A stretch of DNA of 64,000 nucleotides from Streptomyces cellostaticus (GCF_001513965.1 NZ_KQ948036.1:83352-147351), one strand, 5' to 3'; positions 16,970 to 26,701 are shown, counted from the first letter of the stretch. Notes: generated by a model not told the origin, from the sequence alone. A program made the numbers and translations.

Positions 16970-17262
16970 CGGTGCAGATCCGTGCGGATGGATGGCGAAC
17001 AGCACGCAGTCGGAGGAGGGCGGGGCCTCGGCGAGCAGTGCCGGTCAGCCGGTCCCGTCGTCCTGCCGGGCGATCCGCATCCGCTGCGGAGGCATGGCGT
17101 CCCGGGTCGCGCCGCGCGCCCCGTCGCAGCCCGCGACGAAGTCGCAGTGCAGCAGCCGTTCACCCGTCTCCGGGCAGCGGTACGACACCGCGAGCCGGTC
17201 CGAGTCCAGGTCGTGCAGCCGTACGCCGCGCACTCGGAAGGGGATGTCACCCCCCCGCAATA
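16970..17262 (-). pseudogene. pobA: Remnant of p-hydroxybenzoate hydroxylase (PobA-like)
   Basis: One frame (17260 to 17045) reads VRGVRLHDLDSDR, then LHCDFVAGCDGARGATRDAM, the middle FAD-binding DG motif of PobA. In a second frame just downstream LLAEAPPSSDCVLFAIHPHG matches the next PobA segment, and a third frame gives a short TELRTRP match. The N-terminal GxGxxG region and the whole C-terminal half are absent. The gene is therefore a short, frameshifted leftover. Confidence 0.8.
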
Positions 17263-17267
17263 TGACG

Positions 17268-17310
17268 GTGTCCCGTCAGCCACGGCAGGGTGCCGTGGCT
17301 GACGGGACAC
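17268..17310. terminator. Long perfect stem-loop terminator downstream of the amino-acid permease
   Basis: Twenty-base arms (17268-17287 and 17291-17310) are perfectly complementary with a GGG loop. It lies 24 bases past the minus-strand permease stop and is the likely transcription end; it would also insulate the pobA remnant. Confidence 0.85.
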
Positions 17311-17334
17311 GCGGTCGTACGTCAGAGAGCGGGG

Positions 17335-18978
17335 TCAGTGCGCCGGGGCGTCCGTGACCACGACCTCCTCGATGCTGCGCTCGATCGCCTCGGGCTTCGA
17401 CGCGACGGCCTTGGCCCAGTAGTAGATGCCCAGGGAGAAGGCCGCGACGACGAGGATGTCCCACCACAGGGGGATGTTGCCCTGGCTGCCCTCGCCGAAG
17501 CCGCCCTGCCAGGAGATCAGGCCGATGCCCAGCAGGTAGGCGGGCAGCCACTGCGCGGCCTTGAAGTCCATCCGGGGCGCGTCGGGCTGGTTGGTGGACT
17601 TGGCCCACCAGGCGTAGGAGCCCAGCAGCAGGTAGCCGAGGAGGATGGCGAAGCCCAGCCGCCACAGGGTGTTCCAGCCGGCCCAGTAGATGATCAGGTT
17701 GGCGACCACGAAGGACAGCGGGGAGATGAACTTGCCGAAGGGCAGTCGGTAGGGGCGCTCGAAGTTCGGCAGACGGTCGGAGAAGACGCCGTAGGCCAGC
17801 GGCGCACCCGCGTACATCAGCACGCTCGCCGAGGTGATGAAGCCGACCAGCTCCTGCCAGCTCGGGAACGGAAGGAAGCAGACCACACCGGTGACGAAGG
17901 ACATGATCAGACCGAACCACGGCACACCGCGCTTGTCGGTCTTGGCGAACGCCTTCGGCGCGTAGCCGTTCTTGGCCAGGCCGTAGGAGACGCGGGAGGT
18001 GGCGGTGGTGTAGATCAGGCCGGTGCCGGCGGGGGAGATGATCGCGTCCACGTAGAGCACCCAGCCCAGCCAGCCCAGGCCGACCAGGGTCGCCAGGCCC
18101 GCCCAGGGACCGCTGATGCCCACGAAGTCGAGCTTGGCCCAGCCGTGCGCGAAGGAGGCGTGCGGCAGCGCGCCGATGAAGACGACCTGCAGCAGGATGT
18201 AGATCACGGCGCCGATCGCGACCGAGCCGAGGGTCGCCCGGGGCAGGTCCCGCTTGGGGTTCCGGCTCTCGCCCGCCAGCTGGATCGCCTGCTCGAAGCC
18301 GAGCAGCGCGAAGATGATGCCGCTGGAGCTGATGGCACCGAGGATGCCCTTGGCACCGAACGGGGCGAAGCCCTCCGAGGTGAAGTTGCTTCCGTGGAAG
18401 TTGGTCGCGGCGATGATGAAGATCGCACCGAGCGGGACTGCGATCTTCCACCACGTGGCGGCGCTGTTGGTGTGGGCCAGGGCCCGGACGCCGAAGAAGT
18501 TGACGCCGACGAAGACGGCCATGAGGACGACGGCGGTGATGATGCCGCTGACGGTCAGTGTCCCGTCGGCGTGCTGCAGACCCTGGGCCCACTTCCAGTG
18601 ACCGGCGTAGCCGATCATGGCCTCGACCTCGATGGGGGCCACGGTGGCCGCCTGCAGCCAGGCGAACCAGCCGAAGGACATACCGGCCAGGCCGCCGAAG
18701 GCGTAGTGCGGGTAACGAGCGGTTCCGCCCGCGACCGGGAACATGCCGCCGAGTTCGGCGTGCACGAGCGCCAGCAGGACGATGGCGATCGCGCCGATCA
18801 CCCACGAGATGATCGCCGCGGGGCCCGCCACGACGACCGCCTTCTCGGCGCCATACAGCCAGCCCGAGCCGATGATGGAACCCACGGAGGCCCACATCAG
18901 ACCGATCAGGCCGACGTCGCGGCGCAGGCCGCCCTGGTCCTTCGTGGCTATCGGCGCAGCATGGTCAACTTTCACCAT
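17335..18978 (-). CDS. APC-superfamily amino-acid permease
   Basis: 547 residues from the ATG preceded by GAGAGG; a longer frame to 19032 lacks a ribosome site. It has about twelve to thirteen membrane helices. The first helix region GLIGLMWASVGSIIGSGWLYG carries the unwound GSG substrate motif of the APC fold, and ALLGFEQAIQLAGESRNPKRDLPRA is the conserved helix-6/loop segment. Basic amino acids or polyamines are possible substrates, but nothing nearby decides this. A strong hairpin follows the gene. Confidence 0.9.
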   Translation of the reverse strand: MVKVDHAAPIATKDQGGLRRDVGLIGLMWASVGSIIGSGWLYGAEKAVVVAGPAAIISWVIGAIAIVLLALVHAELGGMFPVAGGTARYPHYAFGGLAGMSFGWFAWLQAATVAPIEVEAMIGYAGHWKWAQGLQHADGTLTVSGIITAVVLMAVFVGVNFFGVRALAHTNSAATWWKIAVPLGAIFIIAATNFHGSNFTSEGFAPFGAKGILGAISSSGIIFALLGFEQAIQLAGESRNPKRDLPRATLGSVAIGAVIYILLQVVFIGALPHASFAHGWAKLDFVGISGPWAGLATLVGLGWLGWVLYVDAIISPAGTGLIYTTATSRVSYGLAKNGYAPKAFAKTDKRGVPWFGLIMSFVTGVVCFLPFPSWQELVGFITSASVLMYAGAPLAYGVFSDRLPNFERPYRLPFGKFISPLSFVVANLIIYWAGWNTLWRLGFAILLGYLLLGSYAWWAKSTNQPDAPRMDFKAAQWLPAYLLGIGLISWQGGFGEGSQGNIPLWWDILVVAAFSLGIYYWAKAVASKPEAIERSIEEVVVTDAPAH

Positions 18979-19020
18979 GTCAAGTGGCCTCTCAGATCGT
19001 AAACGCAGGATTAACGAACA

Positions 19021-19078
19021 ACAGCGCCACACAGTAGGGACGCTTTCCGCGCCGACAAAAGACTCTTGGTGAAGTCTT
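19021..19078 (-). promoter_or_regulatory. Candidate promoter and inverted repeat upstream of the permease gene
   Basis: On the minus strand TTGTCG and TACTGT, separated by about 17 bases, fit -35/-10 boxes and give a 5' leader of roughly 45 bases. Just upstream AAGACT-N8-AGTCTT (19059-19078) forms an inverted repeat that could be a regulator site. Low certainty. Confidence 0.35.
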
Positions 19079-19180
19079 GACCTGGGATCTTGCCCCTCTT
19101 GGCCTCAGTATTCGCACTGGTCAGAGGGTGGCTCGAATGTCAATATTCAGCAGTGAATTGTGAGAAGAAGGTGAGACAGG

Positions 19181-19588
19181 TCAGCGCAGAAGGGGAATTT
19201 CGAGCGCCGGGCAGCGGTCCATGACCATCTCCAGCCCCGTGGCCCGGGTCCGCTCGTAGGCGGCCACGTCCACGACTCCGAGCTGGAACCAGACCGCCTG
19301 TGCGCCCTTCGCCACCGCTTCGTCGGCGACCGCACCGGCCAGTTGGCTGTTGACGAACACATCGACGACGTCGACCTCGAAGGGAATGTCCGCGAGGGAG
19401 GCGTAACCCTGCTCGCCGTGCACCGTCTCCGCCCTGGGGTGCACCGGTACGATCCGCTTGCCGAACCGCTGCAGCACCTGCGCCACGCCGTATGCGGCCC
19501 GCCGCCGGTCGGTGGACAGGCCGACCACGGCCCATGTCTCACCCAGCCCGGTCAGGATCCTCCGGATCGTCGCTTCGTCGCCGTACAT
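19181..19588 (-). CDS. CoA-binding (YccU-type) Rossmann protein
   Basis: 135 residues from an ATG behind AGGAGG. The whole protein is a CoA-binding domain: TWAVVGLSTDRRRAAYGVAQVLQ for nucleotide binding, RIVPVHPRAETVHGEQGYASLADIP, and the terminal AVWFQLGVVDVAA followed by DRCPALE. This matches the stand-alone family related to succinyl-CoA synthetase alpha chains, widely conserved but of unknown reaction. It is divergent from the cysteinyl-tRNA-synthetase-like gene. Confidence 0.88.
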   Translation of the reverse strand: MYGDEATIRRILTGLGETWAVVGLSTDRRRAAYGVAQVLQRFGKRIVPVHPRAETVHGEQGYASLADIPFEVDVVDVFVNSQLAGAVADEAVAKGAQAVWFQLGVVDVAAYERTRATGLEMVMDRCPALEIPLLR

Positions 19589-19735
19589 GGGCCGCCTCCT
19601 CGGGGCGCGCGGGGGAACTATCTTCCGGGCAACAGCGCCCGCCACCTGCGGATTCCCGGCCCGGAACTCCGCCACGGTGTCCGGAATCGACGCAAGGTGC
19701 CTGCGTATGGCCGCTCGCGCGCCTACGCTCGGGCC

Positions 19736-21112
19736 GTGCTGCGCATCCTCGACGCCCGAACCGGTGATCCCGTCGCCGCCGCGCCCGCCCGGCGCGGCCT
19801 GACCCGCATCGAGGCCTACGCCTCAGGCCTCGACCTGACCGCCCTGCGCGTGCTGCTCACCGCCGACCTCCTCGTCCGCGCCCTGGAACTCGGCGGCACC
19901 CCCGTCTGGACCATCCTCACCGCGCCCCGCCGGCACGCGGAGCTCCGCACGGCCGCGACGACCCTGGCCATCCGCCCCTTCGAGGACGGCCGCGACCTCG
20001 CATCCGGGCTGGGCGAGGCACAAGTGATCCACGTGGTGGCGGAGAACACCGAGAACCCCCCTGCCGAGGGCCCCCTCCTGGCCGTCGCCCCGGCCATCTG
20101 GACGGCCGCGGAGCCGCAGGACACGACGACGCCCACCGAGCCCGGCCCGGCACCGGACACCGCGGGCGCGGTGCCGGACGGGGGGCGGCTGGGCGAGTCG
20201 GGCAGGTGGTCGGGGAGCGGCCCGGACACAACAGCCGGCGCATCGCCGAGGAGCGGCTCGCGCGGTACGGGACCCGACGGCTCGGCCACCACACCGGACA
20301 TGCCGTCCCCCAGCAGCGCGGGTGCTGCTCCGGAGGGGCATCTGCCCGGAGGAGGCCTGCCGAGCACGTCGGCCGCGGGGGCGGGGGGTGGGTCGGGCGC
20401 GGGGCCCGCGGCGGGGGAGCGGAGCGAGTCGGCCGGGGAAGTGGGGATGGAGTCGACCGGCGGTTCGGGCGCGGGGGCGGAGGCGGGGTCTACCGGCGAG
20501 TCGGGCCTGGCGCTGGATGAGGGGGCGCCCGGTGAGTCGGGCGCGGCATCCGGTGTGCCGCCTCGCAGCGCCCCGGCAGGCCGCGCCACCCCGGCCCCCG
20601 GCCCCGTACCGCGTGACACGGGCGCGCCCGGCGTCCGCCCGGCCGACGCCCCTGCTCCCGGGGAGGCCCTCGCCGCTGCTTCCCGGGAGGGCCTCGCTCC
20701 CGTTCCGGGGGAGCCCCCCGTCCCCCGGCCGCCCGGCGAGCACCCCCCTCTCGATCTCCCGGCCCTCCTTTCCGACCCCGCCTCCCTGCGGCTCGCCCTC
20801 CTCTCCGTCCCGCGGAACACGGCGGTGCGGCTGGATGCCGGACGGCTCGAGGAAGCCGCGCGGACCCTCGCTCACTGGCGGCGCGCCGTCGCCGGATGGG
20901 CGCGGCAGCCCTCGCGGCCGGTGCCCGACGAGGTGCGGGCGCGTTTGCGGGCCGCGTGGGAGGACGATCTGGATCTGCCCGGGGTGCTGGACGTGCTGCG
21001 GGATGTGGAGCGTGCGCCGGGGCTGCCCGACGGGGCCCGGTTCGAGACGTACGTCTACGCGGACCGCCTGCTCGCCGTCGACCTCGCCCGTGACCTCGGG
21101 AGCCTCGCATGA
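19736..21112 (+). CDS. Cysteinyl-tRNA-synthetase-like protein with long disordered insert
   Basis: 458 residues from GTG. The N-terminal ~115 residues (LRILDARTGDPV, then DLTALRVLLTADLLVRALELGG) resemble the Rossmann start of class Ia cysteinyl-tRNA synthetases but lack the HIGH motif. Residues about 120-330 are low-complexity Gly/Ser/Pro/Glu sequence with GESG-like words and probably disordered. The last ~110 residues (LRDVERAPGLPDGARFETYVYADRLLAVDLARDLG) look like the helical anticodon-binding end. No KMSKS is seen, so aminoacylation is unlikely. The gene overlaps sixA by ATGA. Confidence 0.7.
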   Translation: MLRILDARTGDPVAAAPARRGLTRIEAYASGLDLTALRVLLTADLLVRALELGGTPVWTILTAPRRHAELRTAATTLAIRPFEDGRDLASGLGEAQVIHVVAENTENPPAEGPLLAVAPAIWTAAEPQDTTTPTEPGPAPDTAGAVPDGGRLGESGRWSGSGPDTTAGASPRSGSRGTGPDGSATTPDMPSPSSAGAAPEGHLPGGGLPSTSAAGAGGGSGAGPAAGERSESAGEVGMESTGGSGAGAEAGSTGESGLALDEGAPGESGAASGVPPRSAPAGRATPAPGPVPRDTGAPGVRPADAPAPGEALAAASREGLAPVPGEPPVPRPPGEHPPLDLPALLSDPASLRLALLSVPRNTAVRLDAGRLEEAARTLAHWRRAVAGWARQPSRPVPDEVRARLRAAWEDDLDLPGVLDVLRDVERAPGLPDGARFETYVYADRLLAVDLARDLGSLA

Positions 21113-21663
21113 TCGAGCGTGCGGGCGCGGGCCCGCTGCGCCGCCTGGTCGTGCTGCGGCACGCCAAGTCCGCCTGGCCCGAGGGCGTCGAGGACCACCG
21201 GCGTCCGCTGGCCCCGCGCGGCCTGCGGGACGCCCCGGCCGCCGGCCGTGCTCTGGCGGAGGCCGACTGCCTGCCCGACCTCGCCCTGTGCTCCCCCGCC
21301 GTGCGCGCCCGGCGCACCTGGGAGCTGGCCTCGGCCCAGTGGGGCACACCGCCCCCGGTGCGCTACGACCGGAGGCTGTACGCGGCCGACGTACCGGACC
21401 TGCTGGAGGTCGTGCACGAGGCGCCGCGCGAGGTGGAGACGTTGCTGCTCGTCGGGCACAACCCGGGGCTGGAGGAGCTGGTCGTGGAGCTGGCCGGGGA
21501 CGGACTCGACGACATGCTCGACCGGGTGCGCGTGAAGTTCCCGACCTCCGCCATCGCCGTGCTGGCGTGGCGCGGCACCGGCTGGCCCGCGCTCGCCCCG
21601 GGGACGGCCCTGCTGACGTCGTTCACCGTGCCGCGCGGAAAGAAGGAGAAGGAACAGGAGTAG
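21109..21663 (+). CDS. sixA: SixA-type phosphohistidine phosphatase
   Basis: 184 residues; its ATG overlaps the previous stop. The catalytic RHAKSAWP motif at about 16-23 supplies the phosphoacceptor histidine of the histidine-phosphatase superfamily. The second catalytic His is in LLLVGHNPGLEELV. Family members remove phosphate from histidine of phosphorelay or PTS proteins or act on small phosphoesters. The C-terminus is Lys/Glu-rich. Confidence 0.88.
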   Translation: MIERAGAGPLRRLVVLRHAKSAWPEGVEDHRRPLAPRGLRDAPAAGRALAEADCLPDLALCSPAVRARRTWELASAQWGTPPPVRYDRRLYAADVPDLLEVVHEAPREVETLLLVGHNPGLEELVVELAGDGLDDMLDRVRVKFPTSAIAVLAWRGTGWPALAPGTALLTSFTVPRGKKEKEQE

Positions 21664-21749
21664 ACAGGCGCAGAAGGCAGAATCCTTGCCCGCGATCATG
21701 ATCCGCACCTCGGGCAGGGGCGACCGCGCGGTCCGCATAGGCTGGCGGG

Positions 21750-22376
21750 ATGCAGGACGAGTACCGCACCGTCGCCCGCGCGGGCACGCACGAGACCGAG
21801 GTCAACCGCTCCCGCTTCCTGTGCGCCCTCGCCCCGGCGGCCACCGAGCAGGAGGCCCAGCAGTTCGTCGCGGCCGTCCGCAAGGAGCACGCCGACGCCA
21901 CGCACAACTGCTGGGCGTACGTCATCGGCGCCGACGCGGCCGTGCAGAAGGCCAGCGACGACGGCGAACCGGGCGGCACGGCCGGCGTCCCCATGCTCCA
22001 GATGCTGCTGCGCCGCGACATGCGCTACGTCGTCGCCGTCGTCACCCGCTACTACGGCGGGGTCAAGCTCGGCGCGGGCGGGCTCATCCGTGCCTATGGC
22101 GGGGCGGTCGGCGAGGCCCTGGACGCGCTCGGCACGCTCACCCGGCGCCGGTTCCGGCTGGCCACGGTCACGGTCGACCATCAGCGCGCGGGCAAGGTCC
22201 AGAACGACCTGCGGTCCACCGGACGCGAGGTCCGGGACGTCCGTTACGCCGAGGCCGTGACCATCGAGATCGGCCTGCCGGACGCCGACGTGGACGGCTT
22301 CCGCGCGTGGCTCGCCGATGTGACGGCCGGCACGGCCGGGTTCGAACTGGGCGGAGAAGCCTACGGAGATGCGTGA
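21750..22376 (+). CDS. YigZ/IMPACT (UPF0029) family protein
   Basis: 208 residues from ATG. The N-terminal UPF0029 domain shows ETEVNRSRFLCALAP, HNCWAYVIG, ASDDGEPGGTAGVPML and VTRYYGGVKLGAGGLIRAY, all landmark segments. A ferredoxin-like C-terminal domain follows from about 135. The role of bacterial YigZ is unsettled; relatives act in translation regulation (IMPACT). It stands alone between sixA and sbcD. Confidence 0.92.
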   Translation: MQDEYRTVARAGTHETEVNRSRFLCALAPAATEQEAQQFVAAVRKEHADATHNCWAYVIGADAAVQKASDDGEPGGTAGVPMLQMLLRRDMRYVVAVVTRYYGGVKLGAGGLIRAYGGAVGEALDALGTLTRRRFRLATVTVDHQRAGKVQNDLRSTGREVRDVRYAEAVTIEIGLPDADVDGFRAWLADVTAGTAGFELGGEAYGDA

Positions 22377-22483
22377 CGTTCTGCCTTAATCGGGCATAAC
22401 GGGCACATGGCGGGCGGGGTATGACGGGCTGATACGGGAGTAACCGCCCGTGATGTCAGACCCGGCCGTTAGTCTCGGGGATC

Positions 22484-23647
22484 ATGCGACTTCTGCACAC
22501 GTCCGACTGGCATCTCGGCCGGGCCTTCCACCGGGTGAACATGCTCGGGGCCCAGGCCGAGTTCATCGGTCACCTCGTCACCACCGTGCGCGAGCACGCG
22601 GTGGACGCGGTGGTCGTGTCGGGAGACGTGTACGACCGCGCGGTGCCCCCGCTCGCCGCGGTCGAGCTGTTCGACGACGCCCTGCACCGCCTCGCGGACC
22701 TCGGCGTGCCCACCGTGATGATCTCCGGCAACCACGACTCGGCCCGCCGTCTCGGCGTCGGCGCCGGACTCATCGACCGCGCGGGCATCCATCTGCGCAC
22801 CGAGCCGTCCGCCGTCGGCACCCCGGTCGTGCTGCCGGACGCCCACGGCGATGTCGCCTTCTACGGGCTGCCGTACCTTGAGCCTGCGCTGGTCAGGGAC
22901 GAGTTCGCGGTGGAGAAGGCGGGTCATGAGGCGGTGCTCGCCGCTGCCATGGAGCGGGTCCGCGCCGACCTCGCCACACGCGCGCGGGGCACCCGTTCCG
23001 TCGTCCTCGCCCACGCCTTCGTCACCGGCGGCAAGGCCAGCGACAGCGAGCGGGACATCACCGTCGGCGGGGTGGCCGCCGTACCGGCCGGAGTCTTCGA
23101 CGGCGTCGACTACGTCGCGCTGGGGCATCTGCACGGCTGCCAGACCATCACCGAGCGGGTGCGTTATGCGGGGTCCCCGCTCGCGTACTCCTTCTCCGAG
23201 GCCGACCACCGCAAGAGCATGTGGCTCGTCGACCTGGACGCCGACGGCTCCGTCGCCGCCGAGCGCGTCGACTGCCCGGTGCCCCGCCCGCTGGCCCGCA
23301 TCCGGGGCACCCTCGAGGACCTCCTCGCCGACCCCGGGCTGGCCCGCCACGAGGAGGCCTGGGTCGAGGCCACGCTCACCGACCCGGTCCGCCCGGCCGA
23401 CCCCATGGCCCGCCTCGCCGAGCGCTTCCCGCACACCCTCAGCCTCGTCTTCGACCCCGAGCGGGCCCCCGGCGACCCCCAGGTGTCGTACGCCCGGCGG
23501 CTCGCGGGCCGCAGCGACCAGCAGATCGCCCAGGACTTCGTGGCCCATGTGCGCGGCGCCGGGCCCGACCTGGGGGAGACGGCCGTGCTCCGCGAGGCCT
23601 TCGACGCGGTACGCGCCGACGCCACGGTCCGGGAGGTGGCGCGGTGA
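22484..23647 (+). CDS. sbcD: Exonuclease subunit SbcD (Mre11 family)
   Basis: 387 residues. The metallophosphoesterase motifs are in order: HTSDWHLGR (6-14), VSGDVYDRAVPP, SGNHDSARRLG, and the paired His of LAHAFVTGG and LGHLHG. SbcD supplies the Mn-dependent nuclease of the SbcCD complex, which opens hairpins and trims DNA ends in recombination and repair. It overlaps sbcC by GTGA, so the two subunits are translationally coupled. Confidence 0.95.
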   Translation: MRLLHTSDWHLGRAFHRVNMLGAQAEFIGHLVTTVREHAVDAVVVSGDVYDRAVPPLAAVELFDDALHRLADLGVPTVMISGNHDSARRLGVGAGLIDRAGIHLRTEPSAVGTPVVLPDAHGDVAFYGLPYLEPALVRDEFAVEKAGHEAVLAAAMERVRADLATRARGTRSVVLAHAFVTGGKASDSERDITVGGVAAVPAGVFDGVDYVALGHLHGCQTITERVRYAGSPLAYSFSEADHRKSMWLVDLDADGSVAAERVDCPVPRPLARIRGTLEDLLADPGLARHEEAWVEATLTDPVRPADPMARLAERFPHTLSLVFDPERAPGDPQVSYARRLAGRSDQQIAQDFVAHVRGAGPDLGETAVLREAFDAVRADATVREVAR

Positions 23648-26643
23648 GGCTGCACCGGCTCGACATCACCGCCTTCGGGCCCTTCGGCGGTTCGCAGACG
23701 GTGGACTTCGACGCGCTGTCCGCGGCCGGGCTGTTCCTGCTGCACGGCCCCACCGGCGCGGGCAAGACCTCCGTCCTGGACGCCGTCTGCTACGCCCTCT
23801 ACGGCTCCGTGCCCGGCGCCCGGCAGAGCAGCCAGGGCATGAACCTGCGCAGCGACCACGCCGAGCCGGGCACCCGCACCGAGGTCCGGCTCGAACTCAC
23901 CGTCGCGGGACGCCGGCTGGAGATCACCCGGCAGCCGCCGTGGGAGCGGCCCAAGCTGCGAGGCAAGGGCACGACGGTCGACAAGGCCCAGACCTGGCTG
24001 CGCGAGCACGACGCCCCGGTCGGCACCTGGAAGGACCTCAGCCGCTCCCACCAGGAGATCGGCGAGGAGATCACCCAGCTGCTCGGCATGAGCCGCGAGC
24101 AGTTCTGCCAGGTCGTCCTGCTGCCCCAGGGCGACTTCGCCCGCTTCCTGCGCGCCGACGCCGAGGCCCGCGGCCGCCTGCTGGGCCGTCTCTTCGACAC
24201 CCAGCGCTTCGCCGACGTCGAGAAGCGGCTCGCCGAACGCCGGCGGGCGACCGAGGCCCGGGTACGGGAAGGCGACGCCACGCTCCTCGCGGACGCCCAC
24301 CGCATGCAGCAGGAGGCAGGCGACGCCATGGAGCTGCCCGAGCTGAGCCCCGGCGAGCCGGGCCTGGCCGAGGCCGTCCTGGAGAGCGCCGCCGTCGCCC
24401 GCAGCACCGCCCGCGAACGCCTCACCCTCGCCCACTGCCGCCTCTCGGCCGCCGAGTCCGCCCATGCCGCGGCTCAGCGCGCCCTGGGCGACGTACGCGA
24501 ACTCGCCCGGCTGCAGAGCCGGTTCGCCGAGGCGCGGCGGCGGGCCGAGCTCCTTCAGGAGCGGGCCGGCGCGCACCGCGAGGCGCAGGCCCGCATGGAG
24601 CGCGCCCGCAAGGCGGAGACCGTGGCGCCCGCGCTGGAGCTTCGGGACGAGGCCGAGACCGAGCACCGCAGGGCGGCGGAGAGCCAGGCACACACGCGCA
24701 GGATGCTGCCCGACTCCTTCGCCGACGCCGGTCCCGCGGGTCTCGCGGCCGCCGCGCGGAGCGCCTCCGAGCAGCTGGGCGGCCTGGAATCGGCCCGGCG
24801 CGCGGAATTGCGGCTCGCCGAGCTGATGGAGGAGCGGACCGGTTTCGACCGGCAGGAGCGCGCCGACGAGGACGTCCTGCGCGAGGCCGACGCCTGGCTC
24901 GCCGACTGGGACACCACGCGCGCGGCCCTCCAGACCCGTATCGAGTCCGCCCAGGAGGCCGCCACCCGCGCCGAACAGCTCGCCGTCCAGCGCGAACCCG
25001 CCCGGCGGCGCCTCGACGCCGCACGCGCACGCGACGAGCTGGCCGCCGACCTGGACGAGGCGCAACGCCGGGCGCTCGGCTCCGGACAGCGGGCACTGGA
25101 CGCGCGCGCCCACTGGCTCGACCTCAAGGAACAGCGCCTGAGCGGCATCGCCGCCGAACTGGCGGCCCACCTCACCGACGGGGAGCCCTGCGCGGTCTGC
25201 GGAGCCACCGAACATCCCGCGCCCGCCCGCAAGGTCGCCGGGCACGTCGACCGCGAGGCCGAGGAAGGCGCGCTCGCCGCCTACCAGCGCGCCGACGAAC
25301 AGCACTCCGAGGACGAGCGGCGCCTCGGCGTCGTACGCGAGGCCCTGGCCGCCGCCACCGCCGAGGCCGGTGATACGCCCACCGCCCGGCTCGCCGCCGA
25401 GGCCGGCGAACTGGAGCAGGACTACGCGCGCGCCCGCCGGGACGCCTCCGTCCTGCATACCGCTCACGAGGAGCTGCGACGGGCCGAGCACGAGCGCGAG
25501 CGGCGCCTGGCCGACCGCCAGCAGGCCGCCGTACGGACCGCCTCCCGGCTCACCCGCCGCGAGACCCTGGAGCGTGAACAGGCAGCCCTGGAAGAGGAGT
25601 TGACGCAGGCGCGCGGGGCCGCCGACAGCGTGGCAGCCCGCGCCGCGCAGTTGGAGCGGCAGACGGCGCTGCTCACCGACGCCGCCGACGCCGCGCGCGC
25701 GGCCGAGGACGCGGCCCAGCGGCTCAAGGACGCCGACGCCCGCCTCGCCGACGCCGCCTACCGCGCGGGCTTCGACACCCCGCAGGCCGCGGCCGCCGCC
25801 CTCCTGGACGACGCGGCCCACCGCGCGCTGCAACACCGCCTGGACGACTGGCAGTCGCAGGAAGCGGCCGTACGGTCCGTCCTGGCCGAGGCCGACGCGG
25901 CGGCCGCCGCCCAGCAGCCGCCCGCCGACCTCGCCACGGCGGAGCGGACCGCGGCCGCGGCGGAGCGGCGGCTGCGCGCGACGGCCTCCGCACGCGACGC
26001 GGCCGCCCGCTGCTGCACCGAGCTGGACCGGCTCTCGGCCCGCGCCGCCGAGGGCGTACGCCGCCTCGCCCCGCTGCGCGAGGAGTACGACCGGGTGGCC
26101 CGCCTGGCCACGCTCACCGCGGGCACCTCGGCCGACAACGAACGCAAGATGCGCCTGGAGTCCTACGTACTGGCGGCCCGCTTGGAACAGGTCGCGGCCG
26201 CCGCGACGGTACGGCTGCAGCGCATGTCCTCCGGCCGCTACACCCTCGTCCACTCCGACGACCGCACCGGACGCGGCCGCAGCGGTCTCGGGCTGCACGT
26301 GGTGGACGCCTGGACCGGCCGCGAACGGGACACGGCCACGCTGTCCGGCGGCGAGACCTTCTTCGCCTCCCTCGCCCTCGCCCTCGGCCTCGCCGACGTC
26401 GTCACCGACGAGGCCGGCGGCGTCCGGCTGGACACCCTCTTCATCGACGAGGGCTTCGGCAGCCTGGACGACCAGACCCTGGACGAGGTCCTGGACGTCC
26501 TCGACTCCCTGCGCGAACGCGACCGCAGCGTGGGCATCGTCAGCCATGTGGCCGACCTGCGCCGCCGGATCCACGCACAGCTGGAGGTGGTGAAGGGGAG
26601 AGCGGGGTCTACGGTCCGGCAGCGGGGCGCGGACGGCTCGTGA
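23644..26643 (+). CDS. sbcC: Exonuclease subunit SbcC (Rad50-like ATPase)
   Basis: 999 residues from a GTG overlapping the sbcD stop. Walker A GPTGAGKTS lies near residue 40, a long Ala/Arg/Glu-rich coiled coil covers about 200-870, and the zinc hook CAVC (Cys516, Cys519) sits near its middle. ABC signature LSGGETFFASLALALG and Walker B TLFIDEGFGSLD are at the C-terminus. With SbcD it forms the ATP-gated nuclease that cleaves hairpins and palindromes, of some interest in a window rich in inverted repeats. Confidence 0.95.
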   Translation: MRLHRLDITAFGPFGGSQTVDFDALSAAGLFLLHGPTGAGKTSVLDAVCYALYGSVPGARQSSQGMNLRSDHAEPGTRTEVRLELTVAGRRLEITRQPPWERPKLRGKGTTVDKAQTWLREHDAPVGTWKDLSRSHQEIGEEITQLLGMSREQFCQVVLLPQGDFARFLRADAEARGRLLGRLFDTQRFADVEKRLAERRRATEARVREGDATLLADAHRMQQEAGDAMELPELSPGEPGLAEAVLESAAVARSTARERLTLAHCRLSAAESAHAAAQRALGDVRELARLQSRFAEARRRAELLQERAGAHREAQARMERARKAETVAPALELRDEAETEHRRAAESQAHTRRMLPDSFADAGPAGLAAAARSASEQLGGLESARRAELRLAELMEERTGFDRQERADEDVLREADAWLADWDTTRAALQTRIESAQEAATRAEQLAVQREPARRRLDAARARDELAADLDEAQRRALGSGQRALDARAHWLDLKEQRLSGIAAELAAHLTDGEPCAVCGATEHPAPARKVAGHVDREAEEGALAAYQRADEQHSEDERRLGVVREALAAATAEAGDTPTARLAAEAGELEQDYARARRDASVLHTAHEELRRAEHERERRLADRQQAAVRTASRLTRRETLEREQAALEEELTQARGAADSVAARAAQLERQTALLTDAADAARAAEDAAQRLKDADARLADAAYRAGFDTPQAAAAALLDDAAHRALQHRLDDWQSQEAAVRSVLAEADAAAAAQQPPADLATAERTAAAAERRLRATASARDAAARCCTELDRLSARAAEGVRRLAPLREEYDRVARLATLTAGTSADNERKMRLESYVLAARLEQVAAAATVRLQRMSSGRYTLVHSDDRTGRGRSGLGLHVVDAWTGRERDTATLSGGETFFASLALALGLADVVTDEAGGVRLDTLFIDEGFGSLDDQTLDEVLDVLDSLRERDRSVGIVSHVADLRRRIHAQLEVVKGRAGSTVRQRGADGS

Positions 26644-26701
26644 ACGTCCCGTGTCCGATATTCCCGTCGGAGTCCCGTTCGGCTCGTAGATGTGGGCGCT
26701 C

